A DNA stretch of 64,000 nucleotides, from positions 62,001 to 126,000 of the forward strand of contig NZ_FNPV01000008.1 in the NCBI RefSeq assembly GCF_900107405.1, written 5' to 3'. The stretch is from Tindallia californiensis (GTDB taxonomy: Bacteria; Bacillota; Clostridia; Peptostreptococcales; Tindalliaceae). Shown piece after piece: positions 57,884 to 64,000 of this stretch (position 1 is its first letter; each line of letters begins with the position of its first letter). Under the pieces are notes generated by a model, which searched no databases, was not told the origin of the DNA, and was given only the letters and a program-made list of their open reading frames with translations. A program made the translations under genes and the position numbers.

Positions 57884-59203
57884 ATGAGTACAAAAGAATC
57901 AACGCAAAACGGATTTCTGGAAAAAAGGTTTCAATTATCAAAACATGGCACGAATCCTAAAACCGAGATTTTAGCAGGAATTACTACTTTTATGACAATG
58001 GCTTATATCCTTATCGTCAATCCATTAATTCTGTCTGACGCCGGAATGGATTTTGGAGCCGTATTTACAGCGACGGCTTTATCCTCGGTGATTGCAACCC
58101 TAGTCATGGCCTTTTATGCAAATTATCCTTTTGCGTTGGCACCAGGCATGGGGCTAAATGCGTTTTTTGCTTACGGTATTGTCCTGGGAATGGGCTATTC
58201 CTGGCAAATGGCGTTAACCGCTGTTTTTATTGAGGGAATCATCTTTATTCTGCTTACCTTATTTAATGTGCGCGAAGCCATTGTAAAAGCCATCCCTCTG
58301 AACCTGAAGCATGCGGTATCTGTCGGTATTGGTCTTTTCATTGCTTTTATCGGCTTGAAAAATGCAGGCGTCGTGGTTCCTTATGAAAGTACTATTATCA
58401 CACTGGGAGATATGACAGCCCCCGGTTCCATTATGGCACTGGTTGGTCTGGTTATTACTGGTGTGATGTTGGCAAAAGGCGTTAAAGGCGCTTTGCTGAT
58501 CGGTATTTTTGCTACGACGCTTTTAGGTGTTCCACTGGGAATGACCGAAATTCCAAGCCGGATCATCACAGCCCCGCCATCTCTTTCTCCATTACTGTTT
58601 CAATTTGATTTTTCCAGTATTTTCACCATGGATATGGTCATCATTCTTTTCACTTTACTGTTTGTGGATATGTTTGATACCTTGGGTACCTTGGTAGGAG
58701 TTGCCTCGAAAGCTGATATGCTGGACGAAAGCGGTAACCTGCCAAAAGCGAAACAAGCCTTATTTGCCGATGCTATCGGAACAACCGCTGGAGCCTGTAT
58801 GGGAACCAGTACCGTTACCACTTATGTTGAAAGTGCTTCCGGAGTTGCAGAAGGCGGCCGTACCGGTCTGACCGCTTTATCCACAGCCGGAATGTTTGCC
58901 ATCGCCCTGTTGCTATCTCCTCTGTTTATTATGATCCCCGGAGCTGCTACAGCACCAGCCTTGGTATTGGTTGGACTCTTTATGATGTCTCCTATCAATA
59001 AAATTGACTTGGACGATTTCACAGAATCCATCCCTGCTTTCTTAACCATTATTATGATGCCATTGACTTTTAGTATTGCCGATGGAATCGTATTTGGTAT
59101 GGTTTCTTACACAGCCCTGAAAATTTTTACCGGTAAGGTAAAGGATGTTTCTGCTATTATGATTGTTTTATCGATCCTCTTCATTATTAAATTTGCATTG
59201 TAA
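57884..59203 (+). CDS. Guanine/hypoxanthine permease, AzgA-type NCS2 family
   Basis: A 439-residue transporter with about 12-14 helices. Diagnostic segments: EILAGITTFMTMAYILIVNP, LAPGMGLNAFFAYGIVLGMG, FVDMFDTLGTLVGVASKADM (contains the substrate-contacting Asp/Thr), MGTSTVTTYVESASGVAEGGRTGLTAL. These are the AzgA/PbuG signatures for proton-coupled uptake of guanine, hypoxanthine and adenine. It probably supplies the pathway. AAAAAGGAGG precedes the start; a hairpin follows at 59253-59291. Confidence 0.92.
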   Translation: MSTKESTQNGFLEKRFQLSKHGTNPKTEILAGITTFMTMAYILIVNPLILSDAGMDFGAVFTATALSSVIATLVMAFYANYPFALAPGMGLNAFFAYGIVLGMGYSWQMALTAVFIEGIIFILLTLFNVREAIVKAIPLNLKHAVSVGIGLFIAFIGLKNAGVVVPYESTIITLGDMTAPGSIMALVGLVITGVMLAKGVKGALLIGIFATTLLGVPLGMTEIPSRIITAPPSLSPLLFQFDFSSIFTMDMVIILFTLLFVDMFDTLGTLVGVASKADMLDESGNLPKAKQALFADAIGTTAGACMGTSTVTTYVESASGVAEGGRTGLTALSTAGMFAIALLLSPLFIMIPGAATAPALVLVGLFMMSPINKIDLDDFTESIPAFLTIIMMPLTFSIADGIVFGMVSYTALKIFTGKVKDVSAIMIVLSILFIIKFAL

Positions 59204-59252
59204 TTTTACATCCTTCGAAGTTTCCTTCGAAAAAGAATCACCCTGAAAAACC

Positions 59253-59291
59253 ACAATGCCCTGAGAATCCATTGCTTCTCGGGGCATTTCC
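59253..59291 (+). terminator. Weak terminator-like hairpin after the permease gene
   Basis: AATGCCCTGAGAA pairs with TTCTCGGGGCATT around TCCATTGC and is followed by only TTTCCCC. It may partly separate the permease from the downstream deaminase/hydroxylase genes. Confidence 0.45.
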
Positions 59292-59335
59292 CCATCACCA
59301 GCCACTTAATATGGCATCGGAAGGAGTTCTTAAGC

Positions 59336-60673
59336 ATGAAACCATTATTAATCCAGAATGCAACCATTGTTACCATGAACGATCAACAAGAAATCCTACA
59401 AGGAGATCTGTTGATTGAAGACCGCCTCATTAAAGCCATTGGTCCAGGAATAGTAGCCAATGACTGCGACATCATCGATGCTACGGATATGATTTTGATC
59501 CCCGGATTTATTCAAACCCATATTCATTTAACCCAAAGTTTGCTCCGGGGTCAAGCCGATGATCTGGAACTTCTTGATTGGCTTAAAAAGCGAGTCTGGC
59601 CCTTAGAAGGTGCCCATACAGAAGAATCTAACTATCTCTCCGCCAAACTTGGCATTGCCGAACTAATTAAAGGTGGCACTACTTCCATTATCGATATGGA
59701 AACCGTGAACCATACAGAATCTGCCTTTGAAGCCATCAAGGAAACCAAGTACCGAGCTATGTCTGGTAAATGCATGATGGACTATGGCTCCGGTGTCCCC
59801 AGTTCATTGATGGAAAATACAGAGGCCTCACTAAAAGAAAGTTTGCGCCTATTAAAAAAATGGCATCAAACAGAAAACAATCGGATTGACTACGCTTTTG
59901 CTCCACGCTTTGTTGTCTCCTGCACGGAAACCTTATTAAAAGAAGTCGGCAAAATGGCAAAAGAATTCGACGTTATGATTCATACCCACGCCTCGGAAAA
60001 CCGTGGAGAAATTGAATTGGTTCAAAAAGATCGTGGAATGCGAAACATCACTTATTTACAGTCTTTAGGACTTACAGGAGAACAGCTGGTTCTTGCCCAT
60101 TGTATCTGGCTTGACGAAGAAGAAATGAAAATCTTGGCTGACAGTGGCACCAGAATTTCCCATTGTCCTTCCAGCAATATGAAATTAGCTTCAGGTATTG
60201 CTAAGATACCCGAATTGTTAGAAATGGGCGCTGCCGTTTCCTTAGCCGCCGATGGAGCCCCCTGTAATAATAATATGGATATGTTTCGCGAAATGCGCCA
60301 TGCGGCTTTAATTCAAAAGGCCAGAACCCTTAGTCCGACAGTAATGCCTGCCAGCAGCGTTTTTGAAATGGCTACACGAAATGGAGCGATTGCCATGAGA
60401 AAAGAAAACATGCTGGGTAGTTTAGAAATTGGAAAAAAAGCTGATATGGCTCTTATCCGTCAAGATGGACTTCATCAGACTCCCTCCGCTACCATGGATC
60501 CAGTATCGGCTATTGTATACTCCGCCACCGCTGCTGATGTGGATACTACCATCATTGATGGAGACATCATGATGAGAAACCGTCAGTTGACATATATTAA
60601 TGAAAAAACGTTGCGAAAAGAAGCCAACCGGGTTATCCAAAAACAGATTGAAAGGGCCGGAGTTGTGAAATAA
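59336..60673 (+). CDS. Amidohydrolase of the SsnA/guanine deaminase/TRZ-ATZ type
   Basis: A 445-residue metal-dependent deaminase. Metal ligands and active site: THIHLTQSLLRG (about 61-72), HTHASENRGE (about 216-225), LVLAHCIWLDE (about 252-262), SHCPSSNMKLASG and LAADGAPCNNNMDMF (about 303-317). These fit guanine/8-oxoguanine deaminases and the SsnA group that accompanies selenium-dependent hydroxylases. Guanine to xanthine is the straightforward function; deamination of 4-aminoimidazole is the alternative, since the pathway needs that step too. Followed 25 bases later by the purine hydroxylase genes. Confidence 0.82.
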   Translation: MKPLLIQNATIVTMNDQQEILQGDLLIEDRLIKAIGPGIVANDCDIIDATDMILIPGFIQTHIHLTQSLLRGQADDLELLDWLKKRVWPLEGAHTEESNYLSAKLGIAELIKGGTTSIIDMETVNHTESAFEAIKETKYRAMSGKCMMDYGSGVPSSLMENTEASLKESLRLLKKWHQTENNRIDYAFAPRFVVSCTETLLKEVGKMAKEFDVMIHTHASENRGEIELVQKDRGMRNITYLQSLGLTGEQLVLAHCIWLDEEEMKILADSGTRISHCPSSNMKLASGIAKIPELLEMGAAVSLAADGAPCNNNMDMFREMRHAALIQKARTLSPTVMPASSVFEMATRNGAIAMRKENMLGSLEIGKKADMALIRQDGLHQTPSATMDPVSAIVYSATAADVDTTIIDGDIMMRNRQLTYINEKTLRKEANRVIQKQIERAGVVK

Positions 60674-60698
60674 AGCTGCAGGAAAGGAGAAATCCATC

Positions 60699-61574
60699 GT
60701 GGTAAATCAAGTGTATCAGGCACACACTATGGAAGAAGCACTAGATTGGCTGGACCAGCATAAAGAAAAAGCAAAACTGATTGCTGGTGGCACAGATTTG
60801 ATTATTAAGCTCCGGGAAGGTGCTGTGATGCCAGCGGTGCTTATTGATATCAGCAACATGCAAGGCATCAACCATATAGAAGAAAGGGATCAGCGAATTA
60901 TTCTTGGCAGTACAGCAACTTTCACTGACATTCAGCAGAGCCGTATTTTTCAGAAAAGACTGATAGCCATTGCCCAGGCGGCTCAATCCGTAGGTTCTCC
61001 TCAAATAAGGCACCGGGCTACCGTCGGTGGCAATATCTGTAATGCTTCACCGGCGGCTGACCTATTGCCACCCTTACTAGCTATGAATGCCAAGGCACTG
61101 CTTCAATCCAAGGAAAGTTCCCGGTTACTGCCCTTAGAAGAATTGCTGACTGGCAAAGAAACCACCTGCTTATTGCCAGAAGAAATGTTGAAATCTATTG
61201 AATTTTCATCGCTTGGTAAGGGCGAGGGCCTGGGCTTTAGCAAGCTCTCTGTCCGAAACGCATTGGCTATTGCCAGAATTTCTATGGCTGTATACTTACA
61301 CTTAGATGACAAGGGAAATTGCCAAGATATCCGCATTGCCAGCGGTGCTTTAGGATTAACAGCTCAGCGTGAAAAAAATGTAGAGTCTCTGATCAAGGGC
61401 CAGCCTCTGGATAAAAAAATGATTGAAACCGCTTCTAAAGCCCTGGAAGCTACTACATTAGAACGTTTATCCGGTAGAAAAACCTTGCCATTCAAGCGAT
61501 ATGCTGTGCAGGGTGTTTTTCAGGAAGCATTGGAACAAGCCATGGAACTTTGCGTTAGGAGGGACATTAGATGA
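60699..61574 (+). CDS. Purine hydroxylase/xanthine dehydrogenase, FAD-binding subunit
   Basis: A 291-residue FAD subunit with KLIAGGTDLIIKLREG (about 26-41) and ATVGGNICNASPAADLLPPLLA (about 107-128). GTG start behind GGAAAGGAGA. It overlaps the Fe-S gene by four bases (ATGA). Only moderately similar to the FAD subunit at 1624-2478, so the two hydroxylases are old paralogues, not a recent duplication. Subunit order (FAD, Fe-S, Mo) is the same in both. Confidence 0.92.
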   Translation: MVNQVYQAHTMEEALDWLDQHKEKAKLIAGGTDLIIKLREGAVMPAVLIDISNMQGINHIEERDQRIILGSTATFTDIQQSRIFQKRLIAIAQAAQSVGSPQIRHRATVGGNICNASPAADLLPPLLAMNAKALLQSKESSRLLPLEELLTGKETTCLLPEEMLKSIEFSSLGKGEGLGFSKLSVRNALAIARISMAVYLHLDDKGNCQDIRIASGALGLTAQREKNVESLIKGQPLDKKMIETASKALEATTLERLSGRKTLPFKRYAVQGVFQEALEQAMELCVRRDIR

Positions 61575-62080
61575 TATCGATAACTTTAACAGTGAACCAT
61601 CAACAGCATACTTTATCCGTCACTGAAGAAGAACGTTTGCTTGATCTGCTCCGAAACCAGCTTCAACTTACCGGCACCAAAGAAGGTTGTGGCGAAGGAG
61701 AATGTGGCGCCTGTACAGTGATCATGGACGGAGTGATCGTCAATTCCTGTCTGGTACTTGCTTTTCAAGCCAATGGAAAAACCATTGAAACCATCGAAGG
61801 AATTGGCGGTGAAAACGGAAACCTTCATCCGATACAACAAGCATTTTTAGACAGTGGTGCTGTTCAATGTGGTTTTTGTACTCCCGGTATGGTACTGGCC
61901 GCTAAAGTGATTTTAGCCGAAAACCCTAATCCCCGTGAGGCAGAGATTCGAGAAGGGATATCAGGAAATTTATGCCGCTGTACCGGTTATGAAAAAATTG
62001 TTGAAGCCATCTGTATGGTACGAGATCAGCTGAAAGAAGGAGGCGATTCTGATGACCTGGCACAGTGTGGGAAAAAGTGA
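61571..62080 (+). CDS. Purine hydroxylase/xanthine dehydrogenase, [2Fe-2S] subunit
   Basis: A 169-residue Fe-S subunit with KEGCGEGECGACTV and VNSC (first cluster, about 37-60) and QCGFCTPGM ... LCRCTGYEKI (second cluster, about 97-140). All eight cysteines are present. Starts within the FAD gene stop and overlaps the molybdenum subunit by 29 bases, so translation is tightly coupled. Confidence 0.93.
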   Translation: MISITLTVNHQQHTLSVTEEERLLDLLRNQLQLTGTKEGCGEGECGACTVIMDGVIVNSCLVLAFQANGKTIETIEGIGGENGNLHPIQQAFLDSGAVQCGFCTPGMVLAAKVILAENPNPREAEIREGISGNLCRCTGYEKIVEAICMVRDQLKEGGDSDDLAQCGKK

Positions 62081-63317
62081 AATCAGAGTTGACGGCAAAT
62101 CAAAGGTTACCGGAGCCGCCCTTTATTCCGAAGATTTTCAAATGGAAGGAATGGCTTTTGGCCGTACGCTTCGCTCCGACCGTCCTCATGCCTACTTCCA
62201 ATTAGAGACAGAAAAAGCCAAAAGGATGCCCGGTGTTCTAAAAATATTCACAGCCGCCGATGTTCCGCATAACGCTCATGGGGTTTTGCTAAAAGATCAT
62301 GAGGTTTTTTGCGAAAAGAAAGTGCGCCGTATCGGCGATCCCCTAGCCTTTCTAGTGGCAACAACAGAAAAAGAAGCGGAAGCGGCTCTGAAAGCCATTA
62401 AGGTTACGTATCAAGACTTACCAGCGGTTTTTGATCCGGAGGAAGCACTGCAACCAGAAGCTCCTCTTATTCATGAAAAAGGTAATTTAGTCTACCACTT
62501 TAAACTTCGCAAAGGTAATAGCGAAACCGGATTTTCTCAAAGCCATGCCATTGTCGAGGAAACCTACCGGACACCGATGGTCGATCACGCATTTCTGCAA
62601 CCGGAGGCTGGTATTGCCTATCCAGAAAATCAACGGATTGTTGTATGTGCCGCTAATCAATACCCTCATTTTGATCAGCTGGAAATTGCCGAAGCTCTCC
62701 AATTGCCCGCTGAATCTGTCAAAGTGATTAATCCTGCTGTTGGAGGTGCTTTTGGCGGTCGGGAAGATGTTACCATGCAAATTCATTTAGCCCTTGCTGC
62801 CCAAAGATTACAGCGACCGGTTAAAACCGTTTATTCCCGTCAGGAGTCTTTTTACGCCCATAGCAAACGTCATGCCATGATAATGCGATTAAAAACCGGT
62901 GCAGATGAAAAGGGTCATCTGAAGGCTTTGGAAGCCACCATTTATTCAGATACCGGAGCTTATGCTTCTTGGGCCATCAATGTCCTTCGAAAAGCTGGCG
63001 TCCATGCAACCGGTCCTTATGTAATCCCTCATGTGAAAATCGACGGCTATAGCGCTTATACCAACAATCCTTTTGCCGGAGCCATGCGTGGTTTTGGTGC
63101 GGCTCAGATCCCTATTGCTCACGAAGGGCAAATGGATGCCCTAGCTGAAAAATTGGGGATCAGTCCCATAGAAATACGTCTGAAGAACGCTTTTCGACCA
63201 GGCGACCATACCGCCACCGGTCAACGATTAAAAGAAAGTGTTCCCTTTGTTGAATGTCTGCAAGCCGTTTCTTCCGCCATGAATTGGGAAGAGTCGAAAC
63301 AGGAGGTGGCAAAATGA
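62052..63317 (+). CDS. Purine hydroxylase molybdenum subunit, N-terminal half (split gene)
   Basis: A 421-residue protein corresponding to the first half of a xanthine dehydrogenase large subunit: domain start KSEIRVDGKSKVTGAALYSED, substrate/cofactor loop VGGAFGGREDV (about 233), and MRGFGAAQIPIAHEG (about 345). It ends at NWEESKQEVAK where other large subunits continue. The next gene starts in its stop (ATGA) and encodes the second half. AAGGAGG precedes the start. A separate second-half gene with its own ribosome-binding site argues for a natural split, not a frameshift. Confidence 0.9.
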   Translation: MTWHSVGKSEIRVDGKSKVTGAALYSEDFQMEGMAFGRTLRSDRPHAYFQLETEKAKRMPGVLKIFTAADVPHNAHGVLLKDHEVFCEKKVRRIGDPLAFLVATTEKEAEAALKAIKVTYQDLPAVFDPEEALQPEAPLIHEKGNLVYHFKLRKGNSETGFSQSHAIVEETYRTPMVDHAFLQPEAGIAYPENQRIVVCAANQYPHFDQLEIAEALQLPAESVKVINPAVGGAFGGREDVTMQIHLALAAQRLQRPVKTVYSRQESFYAHSKRHAMIMRLKTGADEKGHLKALEATIYSDTGAYASWAINVLRKAGVHATGPYVIPHVKIDGYSAYTNNPFAGAMRGFGAAQIPIAHEGQMDALAEKLGISPIEIRLKNAFRPGDHTATGQRLKESVPFVECLQAVSSAMNWEESKQEVAK

Positions 63318-64000
63318 AGCGCATCGGAAAAGGTGTCGGATGTTCTTTTTACGGAACGGGTTATGGAAACGGTTTTCCGGACGTTTCCCGTTCCATTGCA
63401 CAATTAGGAAAAAAAGGGGATGTCACCATTTTTGTGGGTGCCACAGAAGTTGGTCAGGGCGCTAAAACCATTTTAAGTCAAATGGCAGCAGAAATCGTAA
63501 AACTTCCCCTTTCAGAGATCCGGTTTATTTGCGAAGATACAGACACCACTCCGGATTCAGGAACCGCTGCGGCCAGCCGGCAAACCTACAACACCGGTAA
63601 TGCGGTTAAAAGAACCGCCGAAAAGCTACTGGCAGAAATGAAAAAAACCGCTGCTGTTCATTGGAATTTTTCACATCCTGAAAGCATCCAGGTAGCGGCT
63701 GGTAAGTTGATTCACCCTAAAACAAAGGAATCTCTCTGCTACCAAGAAATAGCCTGGTTACAAGGCGATATGCCCTTGACAGTGGAAGATGATTTTACGG
63801 CTACCACTACGGCCATCGATCCAGAAACAGGTCAGGGAGATCCTTACTGGCCTTATACCTTTAATGTTTACGGTGTTCAGGTAGAAGTGAATACACGAAC
63901 CGGAAAGGTGCGTGTTACCAAAGCCGTCTGCGCTCAGGATGTGGGACGGGCTATCAATCCTCAGTTAATTGAAGGTCAGATGGAAGGTGGTTTTGCCATG
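63314..64000 (+). CDS. Purine hydroxylase molybdenum subunit, C-terminal half (split gene, runs off right edge)
   Basis: At least 229 residues, incomplete at base 64000. It begins MKRIGKGVGCSFYGTGYGNG and has the second molybdenum-domain motifs GATEVGQGAKTILSQMAAE (about 44-62), GTAAASRQTYNTGNAVKR and CAQDVGRAINPQLIEGQMEGG (about 210-228). These correspond to residues after about 420 in the intact subunit at 3016-5382. AGGAGGTGG lies at the right distance before the ATG, which overlaps the previous stop. The GxGE catalytic Glu motif is beyond the edge. Confidence 0.88.
   Translation, partial: MKRIGKGVGCSFYGTGYGNGFPDVSRSIAQLGKKGDVTIFVGATEVGQGAKTILSQMAAEIVKLPLSEIRFICEDTDTTPDSGTAAASRQTYNTGNAVKRTAEKLLAEMKKTAAVHWNFSHPESIQVAAGKLIHPKTKESLCYQEIAWLQGDMPLTVEDDFTATTTAIDPETGQGDPYWPYTFNVYGVQVEVNTRTGKVRVTKAVCAQDVGRAINPQLIEGQMEGGFAM

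Noticed and set aside
62052-64000. Frameshift in a xanthine dehydrogenase large subunit
   Set aside because: The second half has its own ATG overlapping the stop and a strong ribosome-binding site, and the split falls at a domain boundary, so a natural two-gene arrangement is more likely.
1-64000. CRISPR arrays, insertion sequences, prophage or integrase genes
   Set aside because: No regularly spaced repeats, transposase, integrase or phage structural motifs were seen in any frame.

Overview
The window comes from a strictly anaerobic, low-GC Gram-positive bacterium (Clostridia) that ferments purines and amino acids and depends on selenium and molybdenum. The evidence is a glycine-riboswitch-led glycine reductase operon at the left edge, two separate xanthine dehydrogenase-type molybdenum hydroxylases, the accessory set known from selenium-dependent molybdenum hydroxylases (YqeB, YqeC, MocA, an XdhC-family factor, an EF2568-type class V aminotransferase, a YedE-type transporter, a TusA-like protein and DUF3343), a large Alu-type SRP RNA, and strong AGGAGG ribosome-binding sites. 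The genus cannot be fixed from the sequence alone.

Layout. 1-1141 (minus): glycine riboswitch, grdX and the start of grdE. 1624-5992 (plus): a three-subunit xanthine dehydrogenase plus a MocA-like nucleotidyltransferase. 6102-6480: SRP RNA and tRNA-Ser(GGA). 6587-8927 (minus): DUF3343, a double-cubane-type reductase and its ATPase activator. 9095-12992: housekeeping (tadA, a TVP38-type membrane protein, mltG) and a secreted protein. 13084-23648 (minus): a nine-gene surface/signalling island with a sortase, two PP2C phosphatases, two Ser/Thr kinases, four FHA proteins (one a membrane serine protease, one an Ig-domain protein, one a kinase) and an LPQTD surface protein. 23843-25075: a membrane ferredoxin and a frameshifted b561-like protein. 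25192-39177: molybdate import (modABC with a ModE-like regulator and a ModE-type operator), molybdenum cofactor maturation, selenium handling and a second activase/dehydratase cluster. 39433-43801: a TsaA-UvrA fusion and an AraC/GyrI-type regulator. 43880-64000: the purine island.

The purine island is the main find. A PucR regulator and two nucleobase permeases accompany a run of genes that can be matched step by step to the classical clostridial xanthine fermentation route: cyclic amidohydrolase (ring opening), isochorismatase-fold hydrolase (ureido group removal), UbiX/UbiD (decarboxylation of aminoimidazole carboxylate), amidohydrolases and a cyclase-family hydrolase (deamination and imidazolone opening), and a formiminotransferase that would release glycine. 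Embedded in the same run are three BMC-H and one BMC-P shell proteins, a flavoprotein and an unrecognised small protein with amphipathic segments. The encoded system therefore looks like a bacterial microcompartment dedicated to imidazole-ring breakdown, fed by a purine hydroxylase whose large subunit is split into two genes and draining into the glycine reductase encoded at the other end of the window. The enzyme families are read from sequence; the assignment of individual steps is inference.
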